This document shows positions 35,075 through 44,891 of a stretch of 64,000 bases of DNA, piece by piece; position 1 is the first letter of the stretch; the number at the start of each line of letters is the position of its first letter. Below the pieces are notes generated by a model. That model made no database searches. It was not told the origin of the DNA and saw nothing but the letters and a program-made list of their open reading frames with translations. Source of the DNA: an uncultured Nitrosomonadales bacterium (GTDB lineage Bacteria; Pseudomonadota; Gammaproteobacteria; Burkholderiales; Gallionellaceae); NCBI GenBank assembly GCA_903915035.1, contig CAIWRI010000102.1, forward strand, positions 1 to 64,000, in the 5' to 3' direction. The position numbers were made by a program, and so were the translations under genes.

Positions 35075-36124
35075 TTAGGGAGAGGAGATTTTCACAGCGT
35101 CAATTATGTTACCGACAAAGGCGCGCATGCAATGTTTTGTCTCATAACTGTGAAAGGCGTTTTTCGCCAGTCTGCTGGCTAATTCTTTGTCGCTTAATAA
35201 CCTTTCTATTGCACTCTGCATGGCTACACTGTCTCCGCGAGGAATGAGCAAAGCGTTAATGCCGTTGATCAAATAATCTTCGATGGTCGGGGTTTGCGTG
35301 ACGACCAGAGGCTTGCAATATGCCATGGCTTGGACAAGCACCATCTGTCCGGCAGATATGTCCGATACGGCCAGCGGAACCACTACGATAGCGGCATTGC
35401 GCAATTCCTCGACATAACAGTCATCGTAGCAGTTCTTGAGCACAGTGATATTGGGGGTGCTTACACAGCCGGCTAATGCTATTTCAGAGTCGCATACCAC
35501 ATGCAACGGGTGATCAATGAGATTAAAGACTTCAAATAAAGTCTGATAATCCCTGCCCGATCGTCCGGCACTGAAGACAGGTGCATCAGGGGCTGAATTA
35601 CCGCAAGTTGCGAAATTTTCTTCGTACCCGTTTATGTAAAGCCCATAAGGTATGTATTTGAACAGATTTTGTGCGTATGGGAACAGGATTCTATAACGGG
35701 TGATTTCCAGTCCTGAAAAACAGATAATCCCGTCAACGAGCGCGAAGACACGACCAAAATAGAAGCGGCGCAGGATATCCAAAATGGGATTCTGGCGCCT
35801 TGTATAGATGAATCCCAACAGATAAATGCGGGGTTTACGCCGCAACAGTATGCGTCGCACCAGGCCGAAAACGAGTGCTTCCAGATGCGACCCCACTACG
35901 ACTGCATCGGGATGAGGGTTGGACAGAAGCAGTGAATGCCAAGCCGACTTTAGTGCAAACAGCCCCAGTTTTGGCCAACCGACAAGTAGTAGCCAGATTC
36001 GGTAGTGGTACCTGAAGGATATCCTGTCCGAAAATATCTTATGTTCAACCTTGAGATCGCGCAGCGCCTGTCCAAACGGAGAGTTTGATGCGTCTTTGCC
36101 GAAAGTCAGGAAGAAATGAATCAT
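35075..36124 (-). CDS. Glycosyltransferase, GT-B (GT1/GT4-like)
   Basis: 349 residues. The second Rossmann domain is clear: VVVPLAVSDISAGQMVLVQAMAYCKPLVVTQTPTIEDYLINGINALLIPRGD, ending SAIERLLSDKELASRLAKNAF. The first domain is poorly conserved. It transfers a sugar in the polysaccharide pathway, donor and acceptor unknown. Convergent with the GAF gene (41 bp apart). Confidence 0.8.
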   Translation of the reverse strand: MIHFFLTFGKDASNSPFGQALRDLKVEHKIFSDRISFRYHYRIWLLLVGWPKLGLFALKSAWHSLLLSNPHPDAVVVGSHLEALVFGLVRRILLRRKPRIYLLGFIYTRRQNPILDILRRFYFGRVFALVDGIICFSGLEITRYRILFPYAQNLFKYIPYGLYINGYEENFATCGNSAPDAPVFSAGRSGRDYQTLFEVFNLIDHPLHVVCDSEIALAGCVSTPNITVLKNCYDDCYVEELRNAAIVVVPLAVSDISAGQMVLVQAMAYCKPLVVTQTPTIEDYLINGINALLIPRGDSVAMQSAIERLLSDKELASRLAKNAFHSYETKHCMRAFVGNIIDAVKISSP

Positions 36125-36312
36125 TTAAGCACACCCTATATTATTTTTTCCACTTATTTGGTTAAAACTACCGTTTATAGGCAGTTCGATTGACTTTCAT
36201 CTTTTGATTCATGCTGGTTAAGTTGGGCGTTGGAGACAGTTTTAGTTAATTCTATCGTCCACAATGTGCTGTTATTTTTATCAATCGGGTTGGGTTATAC
36301 GAAATGAGTCAT

Positions 36313-37445
36313 TTATTTTGGAAGTATTTCTTGAGAGCAAGTTTGAGTTGATTCGTTTGCCATGGAATATAACAGTAACATCCTCGTTTGATTGACATAG
36401 TGCCCCTTCAGCTTTAGGGCATGCTTCTCTAAGAAATTCCAGGAAAGTGCGGCAAGTACTAAAGTAACTACACTCGAAATAATCACCATGGAAAACACGG
36501 ATACACCTGGCAGCAATGCAGCAGCTGATTGCTGAACAGGGAATGTGCATAAATATAAAAACCATACGAATAATCACCCAGTTTATTGTATTCCCTTAAT
36601 ATGCCAGAGGGGATGTAAGCGACATAAAACAAAAGATAAGCCAGATTTACTACGTATACGATGATGAAAAAATTTCGATTGAGGGTCGCCAACAGAAAAG
36701 TGATCATAAATATAAAAAAAATGAAATGCGATAGAACGATCCGATTCTTGAGTATAAAAAAAGCCGATCCTGTAAAGAACATAAAAAACAACCATATAAA
36801 GTGATTATTGGCTGTTATGTTGAAATGTCCCAGGAAAACCAAAAGACAACTTATTGCTGTACCAGAGATTACAGTGCCCTTGAAAACCTGTGATCGATAT
36901 TTCGGCATTACGTGTAAGCATGCCCAAGTAATTGCCAGTGTAACGTACATTATTATTTCATAGGGAATTGTCCATAGCGAACTATTGACAGTATTTTTGT
37001 AAGGCTTGTGTGCAAAAAATTCAGGTAGTTCGTAGGCGTAACCCGTAATCAATATCAGATATTTCAGAAGATATTTGTAAAGCTTATGGTCTTCGAAATA
37101 GGAGGGCCATGCTAATGTAGTAAAAAACGAGCCGAGGCCAATAACTGTCAGAAAATGCATCGCGAAAAGCGCTGGAAATATTCTCAAAACCCTGGCCCAT
37201 ACAAATTCAATTGTGCTTTGCCTTGTCAGAAGACTGGTTGTAACAAGAAACCCGCTAGTTAAAAATAATATATCAACAGCGATTGAACCCATAGTCATGC
37301 CCAAGCTACCTTGAAATGGTTCGGCATTCCCCGTGCCAATAGCCAACGCAAAACTATGGGTTACCAGCACTGCATACGCGGCAAGCATTCGGATAAGATT
37401 GAAGTTATTGTTTCTACCCTGCGTGAAATTTGAAAACTTCATCAT
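36313..37445 (-). pseudogene. OafA-like membrane acyltransferase, frameshifted
   Basis: Acyltransferase_3 family: RNNNFNLIRMLAAYAVLVTHSF at the start, then about ten membrane segments. The first frame stops at 36483 after YGFYIYAHSLFSN. If two bases are removed at the TGTG (plus strand 36544-36547), the frame continues as YIYAFPVQQSAAALLPG into VSVFSMVIISSVVTLVLAALSWNFLEKHALKLKG, the expected final transmembrane helix and ending of this family. So the gene is broken near 36545, by slippage in a TG repeat or by a sequencing error. The intact protein would decorate a sugar with an acyl group. Confidence 0.8.
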
Positions 37446-37776
37446 AGTTGTCCAATCTATGAAATTTAAAAATGGAATATTAAAAAAATTTCCTGATGTG
37501 GGTTTACTAAGTAACAGCCTTAACTAAATTAGGAATATTCTGATAAAAATTAATATTTTCCCTAATATAATTAATGCTTTACAATTTGTTGTGGATAAAG
37601 GCATAATACATTATATTTTTGAATAGCGTTATGAAACTTATTTTTGATGAGTCTTAATGTAGTGGAAGTCGCTGTATTTGATATTTTCAAGATAAACCAT
37701 ATTAAATCCGAATTAAAGTCATGCATAGTAATGATTTATATCACTGACTTGTGCATGTAAAAAATGGAATAATCAC
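37446..37776. other. Gene-free AT-rich gap
   Basis: About 330 bp between the divergent acyltransferase and TPR genes. Promoters for both directions should lie here; I see no sigma-54 motif, repeat or RNA structure I would name. Confidence 0.5.
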
Positions 37777-38583
37777 ATGAGATTTATTTTACTTGCTCTG
37801 CTAATATTCAATACATGCGCACGGGCAGACCCGGTAAAAAACTTATCTGAACTTGCGTTGCTGCCGCATTATTGCTGGGGAACTCAACAGGTTCGTGAAG
37901 TTAGTAAAGACCCAACGCCTATTGAACAGTACGTGGCGATTTATGGGTTCACATATTATCATCTTCATCATTACTGCTGGGCTTTAAACACCGAGAATAA
38001 TGCGATCAGAATGCACAACCAAGGCATCTTGACTTACTCACTTGATGACTATAAGTACGTTCTGGATCGTGCCCCGTCATCCTTTGTCTTTCTTCCTGAG
38101 ATTTATACAAGCAGAGCGAGAGTGTTTTTTATTTTAAAGCGAGATGCGGAAGCTGCAATGGATCTTGTTAAAGCCATCCAAATGAAGCACAGTTATGCTC
38201 CTGCCTATGCGAGATTGAGTGAATATTATCAAAGGATAAACGACAAGAAGGATGCAATAAAAACGCTTGAAGATGGGCTAAGCAACGTCAGTGATCCTAA
38301 AGTAATTACTTTCTTTATCAGAAGACTTAAAGAGATGGACTCGGTTTACCAAGGCACACCAGGTAGCTCCCTTCCTAAAGAAATCAAATCCGATCAGGGA
38401 AAAAAACCGGGCGATCTGTTTGAAAAAATGGAGAGTGCTGGTAACGACCAGGCTGCTACGCTTGGAACAACACCTATTTCAGCAAAATTCTCAACAGACA
38501 ATATACCACCCGACCTTGCCCGGAAGGGTATTACGGTGGATCAGTCCGCCAAACCCAATTCATATTGCCGATTTTGTCCATAA
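37777..38583 (+). CDS. Exported TPR protein of the EPS locus
   Basis: 268 residues. Signal peptide 1-17 (MRFILLALLIFNTCARA). Aromatic-rich region with HYCWG and HHYCWALN, then about three TPR units (residues ~90-180: AMDLVKAIQMKHSYAPAYARLSEYY, AIKTLEDGL), and a polar linker. The C-terminal end is SYCRFCP, two cysteines close to the end, which could hold metal or form disulfides. Proteins of this outline accompany exopolysaccharide loci, role unclear. Confidence 0.7.
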   Translation: MRFILLALLIFNTCARADPVKNLSELALLPHYCWGTQQVREVSKDPTPIEQYVAIYGFTYYHLHHYCWALNTENNAIRMHNQGILTYSLDDYKYVLDRAPSSFVFLPEIYTSRARVFFILKRDAEAAMDLVKAIQMKHSYAPAYARLSEYYQRINDKKDAIKTLEDGLSNVSDPKVITFFIRRLKEMDSVYQGTPGSSLPKEIKSDQGKKPGDLFEKMESAGNDQAATLGTTPISAKFSTDNIPPDLARKGITVDQSAKPNSYCRFCP

Positions 38584-38677
38584 TCAGTGATAAGCTGGCT
38601 AACTGCCAGAATCTGCCATCAGTCTTTTCGTGCACCAGCTTGGTGTTAGCGAAAGCTGCCGAACGGGGATTTTCTGT

Positions 38678-40228
38678 ATGGCGCACGCAGCAATGGAAAC
38701 CATGACACAGCAACATACTAGTAAGCAATGGAAGCATTGTATTGTTCGCCGTGCTTTTGTATTGCATGGCGATAATCTTGGTCATCGCGTGGTGCGTGGT
38801 GCGAGTTTCACCTTGCTAGGCATCGCCTTGCGTACTGTTATGACCATTGGTTCCGTATCTATTCTTGCACGCCTTCTTTTGCCCGCTGATTTTGGTTATC
38901 TCGCCATGGCGAGTGTGGTTACTGAGTTAGCTATGCTTTTCGGTAATTTTGGATTTGCTTCCGTATTGATACAACAACGTGTCATTAACCGCTTGCAAAT
39001 AGATACGGTGTTCTGGGCATCTGCGCTTCTTGGATTTTTTCTCACGATTGCTGTATTCCTTCTTTCATATGTTACCAGCTGGTTGTTTCATGAACCAATG
39101 GTCGGCCAGATAATGCGCGTCTTGTGTTTGAATTTTGCCATTGAAGGCCTAATCGTCGTCCATGGTGCCTTGATATCCCGTCTGATGCGATTTTACGCTG
39201 ATTTCTGGATGCAATTTCTCTCCATGATGTGTCGTGTTTTAGTAACAATCGTATTCGCGTGGCAAGGTTACGGTGTGTGGAGCTTTGTGATTGGCACGCT
39301 GACGGGTGGAGTATTCAGATTGGTGATAAATGTGCTGATGATTCCTTATAGGCCACGCTTGAGATTTAACTTACCTTATCTGAAGTCCACCTGGAAAACA
39401 AATTCCAGTTATTTTGCCGGTGGGCTGCTTTTTTATGCCAATACGAATGTTGATTTGTTTCTTATAGGCCGCATGATCGGCGCCACCGCGCTGGGCTATT
39501 ACCAAAATTCTCGCTCGCTAACCGATGAAGTGCGTTACCGAATATCAGCCCCCCTGCAGCGCGTGTTGTTTCCTGCCTTCTCTTCCTTGCAAGATAATAC
39601 CGAATGGCTTCAACTCGCAGTACTGCGCAGTGGTCGTTTGTTAGCTGCTTTTATATTTCCCATGGGTATCGGCATCGCGGCGACTGCAAATGAACTGGTG
39701 CCGATCTTGTATGGTGAAAAATGGCTCGCGATGATTCCAGTAGTGAAGTTATTAGGTTTGAGTACTGCCCTAAAAGGCAGTACTGCTATCGTAACACCCT
39801 TGTTTAACGCCGCAAACAGAGTTGCACTTTCACTACGTTACAGTATTTTCGGCTCGATTATTGTTGTGCTATCCGTATTAGCAGCAAGCCCCTGGGGCAT
39901 AGAAGCAGTAGCCGGCGCCATTGCCTTGTCTGCTCTCTATTCATTAGTTGGCTATCGGGTTGGGCTTGGGCTCATCGGCTTAGGCTGGAGTTCTGTTTGG
40001 TCCATGCTGGCCCCCCCCATGTTTGCATCTGCACTCATGTGGGGGGCGATAGAAGTTGCAAGGGTTTTATTAGCGGGCCATCTGGCGGGGTGGGCAAGTC
40101 TTGTCTGGTATATCACGCTGGGTGTTATTGTTTATACGCTGGTGCTTGTTCTGAGCTCCCCAATTTTTTTGGGTGATTTAAAAGCCGTACTCATAAAATT
40201 GCGGCCAACTGTCATCCAGTCAACATAA
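38678..40228 (+). CDS. Wzx-type polysaccharide flippase (MOP superfamily)
   Basis: Moves lipid-linked oligosaccharide across the inner membrane. About 12-14 membrane segments. The N-terminus VVRGASFTLLGIALRTVMTI and the signature ILARLLLPADFGYLAMASVV are those of the polysaccharide transport family. I place the start at 38678 (GGGGA box 8 bp upstream), giving 516 residues; an upstream in-frame ATG at 38630 has no such box. It is first in a plus-strand series of glycosyltransferases. Confidence 0.85.
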   Translation: MAHAAMETMTQQHTSKQWKHCIVRRAFVLHGDNLGHRVVRGASFTLLGIALRTVMTIGSVSILARLLLPADFGYLAMASVVTELAMLFGNFGFASVLIQQRVINRLQIDTVFWASALLGFFLTIAVFLLSYVTSWLFHEPMVGQIMRVLCLNFAIEGLIVVHGALISRLMRFYADFWMQFLSMMCRVLVTIVFAWQGYGVWSFVIGTLTGGVFRLVINVLMIPYRPRLRFNLPYLKSTWKTNSSYFAGGLLFYANTNVDLFLIGRMIGATALGYYQNSRSLTDEVRYRISAPLQRVLFPAFSSLQDNTEWLQLAVLRSGRLLAAFIFPMGIGIAATANELVPILYGEKWLAMIPVVKLLGLSTALKGSTAIVTPLFNAANRVALSLRYSIFGSIIVVLSVLAASPWGIEAVAGAIALSALYSLVGYRVGLGLIGLGWSSVWSMLAPPMFASALMWGAIEVARVLLAGHLAGWASLVWYITLGVIVYTLVLVLSSPIFLGDLKAVLIKLRPTVIQST

Positions 40229-40243
40229 GTTTACAGGCACACT

Positions 40244-41425
40244 TTGACACACACATTACCACTCCCCTGGGACGACTTAAAAGATCGGTATGATGTTTCC
40301 ATTATCGTGCCGACTTACAACCGCGCGCACTATATCGAGGAATGCCTGGATAGCCTGCTAAATCAGACACGGGCCGCCATTGAAATCATTGTGATTGATG
40401 ACGGTTCTGAGGACGACACCGCAGAACGTGTGAGCCGATACGGAAAACATATCCGCTACATCCAAAAGGCAAACGGCGGCAAGCCCGCGGCTGTAAATCT
40501 GGCACTCACCCTTGTGCAAGGCAATCTGGTATGGCTATTTGACGATGACGACGTAGCCCTGCCGAATGCCATAGAGCATCGCGTTGCTGCTTTAAAGAAC
40601 AAGCCTGATGCCGGTTTTGTCTATAGCCCTTATAGCTGGGGATCCGATGGGGCAGATAAGCGAATTGTTCGAGGTTGTCTAAATAATGCCCAATTTTTTG
40701 AGGAAGATAGGCTATTTGCAGAGCTGCTTAAAGGCTGCTTTTTTTCCTTAAACAGCGCCTTAGTGCGAGTTGAGGCATATCACCTTGCAGGGGAATTTGA
40801 TGTTTCCTTAATTGCTTCTGAAGATTATGATATGTTGATCCGTTTGGCGCGAATTTTTAAGGCAGCCTATTCGCCTGAACCTAGCTTTCTTGCCCGGAAG
40901 CATATAGGTGATCGGGGGGCAAAAGGGCATCGAACTCCTTGGTATGCAAGAGCTAAGACATTTCAAAAGTATGATCGCCAAGTTGGGCTGAAATTTCGAA
41001 ACGCTTTAGCGCTAGGCGAATATCTTGTGCCGAATCACACCGCCATCGTCTCAATTGAGCAAATGCGACCGGCTCTGTTAGCACGGATGGCAGTGATGGC
41101 AGGAAAAGGGTGCATCGCCGAAATGTTTGAAGACCTGCAAGCCGCTTTGGCAACACTTGAGCAAGGCCAGCTTCTGAACGCTAATGAAACTAGCCAGATT
41201 AGCTCCGCAATTTGCATAGGTTATGCATATGCGGCCATTGAAGCCAACTTTCCCGCTTTCAAGCGCCATGTGGCTGAACTCCGTAAAGTAGATCCGGCTA
41301 AGCAAGTCGAGCAGGCGATTGCCAAGGGATTCTTCCGTCTCGCAAAGTCCTACCCTGGCAGCGTGAACGAGCGGGCTCGCAAACTTTTTATTTCGATTAA
41401 TATTTGGATAAGGCTTTACGACTAG
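40244..41425 (+). CDS. Family 2 glycosyltransferase A
   Basis: GT-A fold: VSIIVPTYNRAHYIEECLDSLL, VIDDGSEDDT, NGGKPAAVNLAL and the DXD-type FDDDDVALP. 393 residues. The only start in reach is TTG at 40244 (no better ATG before the fold begins). It is a paralogue of the gene at 46727. Cytoplasmic sugar transfer; the donor is unknown. Confidence 0.85.
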   Translation: MTHTLPLPWDDLKDRYDVSIIVPTYNRAHYIEECLDSLLNQTRAAIEIIVIDDGSEDDTAERVSRYGKHIRYIQKANGGKPAAVNLALTLVQGNLVWLFDDDDVALPNAIEHRVAALKNKPDAGFVYSPYSWGSDGADKRIVRGCLNNAQFFEEDRLFAELLKGCFFSLNSALVRVEAYHLAGEFDVSLIASEDYDMLIRLARIFKAAYSPEPSFLARKHIGDRGAKGHRTPWYARAKTFQKYDRQVGLKFRNALALGEYLVPNHTAIVSIEQMRPALLARMAVMAGKGCIAEMFEDLQAALATLEQGQLLNANETSQISSAICIGYAYAAIEANFPAFKRHVAELRKVDPAKQVEQAIAKGFFRLAKSYPGSVNERARKLFISINIWIRLYD

Positions 41426-41558
41426 GTGGATAGCATAGTGGAACTTGAATTTATCTCAAGTAATTTATTAAAAGTAATCGCATCTCAATTATGCATAAAT
41501 CAATGCAGACCTAGATCGATTGCAGTTTACTATTTCTACATTATTTAATTGGATTTCT

Positions 41559-42539
41559 ATGGACATTCCTAGCCCGTACCGAGTATCCCTTGTAATCCCC
41601 GTGTTTTGCGGAGAGAAAACACTTCCCTCATTGATTGGGGAGACAGCTCCATTGACTTTTGAGCAAACTTCGCCTGGCGGAAACTGTTTTGTGATCTGTG
41701 AAGTCCTCTTGATCCATGATTGCGGACCTGACCAGTCAGATAAGGCTTTGGAAGATCTCAGCGTCGAACATTCGTTTGTGCGACCTGTGTGGTTGACACG
41801 GAATTACGGGCAGCACGCCGCGACTTTAGCTGGCATGGCGAGTGCGACCGGTGATTGGGTCGCGATCATTGATGAGGATGGACAACAAAATCCGGTAGAC
41901 ATCGGCCTTATGCTCGATTATGCTTTGGCTGGATCATTCCAGCTCGTTTATGCTAAACCAACTAATACGCTCCCTCACGGCTGGCTGCGTAATGCTGCGA
42001 GCCGCACTGCCAAGGCTATTTCTGCGAAGGTACTGGGGAACAAAGCAATTGGTAATTTCAATAGCTTCCGCCTGATAGATGGTGAGATCGCTAGGACTTT
42101 GGCAGCTTACTGTGGTAACGGTGTCTATCTCGACGTAGGGCTTTTTTGGATCACCGGGCGCATCGGGCACTGCCCGGTTCATTTGAGAAATGAGTTAGGC
42201 AGACCCTCTGGGTATTCCTACTTTAAACTGTTCGGACATTTTTGGAACCTGATTCTTACCACCGGCACGCGCCCACTAAGACTGATTACTTTGATGGGGT
42301 TTTTCTCCGTGGTATTAGCCATTGTCATTTCGGGTTATGCGATTTATGGTAAATTTTATGGAAACATTCCTGTACAGGGCTGGACATCCCTGCTGATTGT
42401 CGTATCATTTTTCTCAGGAAGTATCCTGACAGCGCTTGGCGTAATCGCCGAATATCTGGCCGTCACGATGGGCATAGTCATGGGTAAGCCCCTGTATGTG
42501 GTTAGCAGCAAACCGACACGATCGGTGATCCGAAAATGA
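41559..42539 (+). CDS. GtrB/DPM1-like polyprenyl phosphate glycosyltransferase
   Basis: GT2 domain with VSLVIPVFCGEKTLPSL, TRNYGQHAATLAGMASATGD and IIDEDGQQNP, plus two C-terminal membrane helices (LRLITLMGFFSVVLAIVISGY and WTSLLIVVSFFSGSILTALG). This design makes undecaprenyl-phosphate-sugar. The ATG at 41559 gives 326 residues; the longer frame from 41520 would begin with TTG. Together with GtrA (44370) and the GT-C protein (44892) it forms a three-part decoration module. It overlaps the next gene by 4 bp. Confidence 0.85.
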   Translation: MDIPSPYRVSLVIPVFCGEKTLPSLIGETAPLTFEQTSPGGNCFVICEVLLIHDCGPDQSDKALEDLSVEHSFVRPVWLTRNYGQHAATLAGMASATGDWVAIIDEDGQQNPVDIGLMLDYALAGSFQLVYAKPTNTLPHGWLRNAASRTAKAISAKVLGNKAIGNFNSFRLIDGEIARTLAAYCGNGVYLDVGLFWITGRIGHCPVHLRNELGRPSGYSYFKLFGHFWNLILTTGTRPLRLITLMGFFSVVLAIVISGYAIYGKFYGNIPVQGWTSLLIVVSFFSGSILTALGVIAEYLAVTMGIVMGKPLYVVSSKPTRSVIRK

Positions 42540-43489
42540 CCGTAGCCTGGGTCTTTGGAAGCAACGGGTTATTGGGCGCCGCGTTGTGTCGTGTGCTGCG
42601 CAGCAATGGCACGAAGTTGTTTTTTCCCGCAGAACGCTTTTGCTGGAATAATAGCCATGAACTTTTCGATCAGGTTGCGGCCGCTGTTCCGGCGTTTGCT
42701 GCACAAGTTGGCGCGGCTGAGCGATGGGAAATTTACTGGGCCGCTGGTGTCGGTACAATGAGCAGTTCGGCGGACATATTTGTGCCGGAAACACGCACTT
42801 TGTCGTTAGTACTACGGCTGCTTGAATCTGAACCACGTCTTCTGCCCATGTATGGAACCTTGGCGTTTGCCAGTTCTGCTGGCGCAATCTATGCCGGGTC
42901 ATTGGACGATATTATTACTGAGAATACTGTCCCCGCGCCGGCGACTGCTTACGCGCGTGCGAAACTCGGGCAAGAAGATCAGATTCGCGCATTTGCGTTT
43001 GCGAATGATGGGACCACGGCTATCATTTTCAGGCTTTCAACGCTCTACGGTCCGGGGCAAACTGCAGAAAAGAAACAGGGTCTTCTGAGTTATATTGCGC
43101 GCAGCATTTTGAGGAATCAGCCAATACAGCTTTACGTGCCGTACGATACGATCCGCGACTACATCGCGGCCGACGATGCCGCCGCCGTAATGGTAACCGC
43201 AATCCAAACAGGAAGTGAGAAATCGAGTGTTCTCATCAAGATTGTTGCATCTGAACAACCTGTGACGATTGCCGAGATCGTTTCGATTTTCAAGAGAGTT
43301 TCGCGGCGTACGCTGAGAGTTGTTACGAGCGGAAGCAAACTATCTGGCCTCTATTCTCATCGCGTGCAATTTCGATCGATAGCATTACCAGAATTCAACA
43401 GGGTGCCAATAAAAAGCCTCCCGGTTGGTATTTTCCAGCTAATGACGGCAGAGCGTGCTGCTTTCGCGGAGGGGCGAACTCGGAGGTAA
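42536..43489 (+). CDS. NAD-dependent epimerase/dehydratase
   Basis: Extended short-chain dehydrogenase: GSNGLLGAALCR (NAD loop), ASSAGAIYAG, YARAK with the catalytic Tyr/Lys, then RLSTLYGPGQ and DYIAADDAA. 317 residues. The 4-bp overlap with the GtrB-like gene indicates co-translation, so the product probably feeds the sugar for that transferase. The exact sugar is not deducible. Confidence 0.82.
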   Translation: MTVAWVFGSNGLLGAALCRVLRSNGTKLFFPAERFCWNNSHELFDQVAAAVPAFAAQVGAAERWEIYWAAGVGTMSSSADIFVPETRTLSLVLRLLESEPRLLPMYGTLAFASSAGAIYAGSLDDIITENTVPAPATAYARAKLGQEDQIRAFAFANDGTTAIIFRLSTLYGPGQTAEKKQGLLSYIARSILRNQPIQLYVPYDTIRDYIAADDAAAVMVTAIQTGSEKSSVLIKIVASEQPVTIAEIVSIFKRVSRRTLRVVTSGSKLSGLYSHRVQFRSIALPEFNRVPIKSLPVGIFQLMTAERAAFAEGRTRR

Positions 43490-43671
43490 AGTGAACGTCC
43501 TGGTACTCTTCAGTGCATGACTAATGAGCGGCCCGGTGATTTTCCACGATTGGCATTTTTAGTTTTCCTGACGCATTGATATATAAAATGAGTCGGAGGC
43601 GGACTTCCTGCTAAGCCTTGGCACGGCTACAGGGGGCAGGTCAGGGGCTCAATTACTTTTGGAACCAAATC
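43490..43671. other. Gap between epimerase and methyltransferase
   Basis: About 180 bp with no gene of its own. Nothing recognisable apart from the probable leader of the methyltransferase. Confidence 0.4.
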
Positions 43672-44373
43672 ATGAATGAAGCGGAGTTTGATAAGTTTGC
43701 AAACGAATACTATGCTTTGCATGCGGCCGGCATCACGGCGTCCGGTGAGGGGCCTGAGTATTTCGCTGAATACAAGATAAGGGACATCGCGCTCGAATAT
43801 GAGCAACATTTCTCACAGGTGGACGTGCCAGTGAAGATTCTCGATTTCGGCGCCGGTATTGGCGGCTCCATACCGTATGTGCAGAAGCATTTTGCCAGCG
43901 CACAGCTGACTTGTCTGGACTTATCGAGGCGCAGTTTGGAAATTGCGGAAAAACGGTTTCCATTACTCGCGGAATATGTCCACTTCGATGGAGCGCATAT
44001 TCCCTTTCCGTCGGAACACTTCGACATAGCTTACGCAATGTGTGTCTTTCATCATATCGACCACGCCGAGCATATTTCGTTACTTAAGGAATTGCGTAGG
44101 GTAATCCGGCCCGGTGGCAGCCTATTTATATTTGAACACAATCCCTATAACCCTCTGACCGTTCGTGTTGTCAATAATTGCCCGTTTGACGAGAATGCCC
44201 GACTAATCCGCGGAGTCGACATGAAGCGTCAACTGTTGGCTGCAGGATTTTCCCGTCCAAAAATCCGGTACAGGATATTTTTCCCCCGCATTATGCGGGC
44301 GCTACGATCATTGGAAAAAGCACTTACTTGGTTACCATTCGGTGGGCAGTACTATGTGCGATCTCGCAAATGA
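43672..44373 (+). CDS. Class I SAM-dependent methyltransferase
   Basis: Motif I is ILDFGAGIGGSIPYV; motif II/III areas are LTCLDLSRRSLEIAEKR and IPFPSEHFDIAYAMCVFHHI, with the typical LRRVIRPGGSLFIFEHNPYNP. The start at 43672 (MNEAEFDKF) gives 233 residues; upstream codons from 43618 look non-coding. It probably methylates a sugar or lipid-linked intermediate. The stop overlaps the GtrA start. Confidence 0.85.
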   Translation: MNEAEFDKFANEYYALHAAGITASGEGPEYFAEYKIRDIALEYEQHFSQVDVPVKILDFGAGIGGSIPYVQKHFASAQLTCLDLSRRSLEIAEKRFPLLAEYVHFDGAHIPFPSEHFDIAYAMCVFHHIDHAEHISLLKELRRVIRPGGSLFIFEHNPYNPLTVRVVNNCPFDENARLIRGVDMKRQLLAAGFSRPKIRYRIFFPRIMRALRSLEKALTWLPFGGQYYVRSRK

Positions 44374-44801
44374 ACGGCGGGCACTTTCGTCAATGTGCGA
44401 GATTCATCAGCGTCGGCTTTCTGAACACGATAGTCGCTTTATTCGTTATTTATGCAGCAAAATGGTTCATTCATCTAGGTGATGTTGCCGCGAATGTCAT
44501 TGGCTACGCTGTCGGTTTGTCGATGAGTTTTGTTCTTAATAGCAGCTGGACGTTTGCTTACCGAGGCCCCCTCTCGCCAGCGCTCGCTAAATTCTTGCTG
44601 GTAGCTCTGGCGGCCTATGGCATGAATTTACTGACGGTAATGGTGGCGATTCACAATATTGGGCTGAATGATTATATTGCTCAAATATTAGGCATTCCAC
44701 CCTATACATTGACGTCGTACCTTGCGAGTAAATATCTGGTCTTTCGTGCCAAATCCCGGCCAGAGCACGCCCGTCGTTGGAAACCAGGCATGCCCGATTA
44801 A
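44370..44801 (+). CDS. GtrA family flippase-like membrane protein
   Basis: 143 residues with four membrane helices: FISVGFLNTIVALFVIYAA, AANVIGYAVGLSMSFVLNSSWTF, FLLVALAAYGMNLLTVM, and the ending YLASKYLVFR typical of GtrA. GtrA proteins help move polyprenyl-linked sugars across the membrane. The ATG at 44370 overlaps the methyltransferase stop (ATGA), preferred over a TTG further upstream. Confidence 0.9.
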   Translation: MNGGHFRQCARFISVGFLNTIVALFVIYAAKWFIHLGDVAANVIGYAVGLSMSFVLNSSWTFAYRGPLSPALAKFLLVALAAYGMNLLTVMVAIHNIGLNDYIAQILGIPPYTLTSYLASKYLVFRAKSRPEHARRWKPGMPD

Positions 44802-44891
44802 ATTAGATGTTTAGTAAACAACGGCTTGGAGCTACCAGTTTTCGGTCCGAAATAGCCTCAAAAACTGCAAAATAATGAAAGGCGAGTGAGC

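Noticed and set aside
36281-36577. 98-residue frame at the end of the acyltransferase
   Set aside because: It is a third frame; the family-like continuation is the other frame, ending at 36313.
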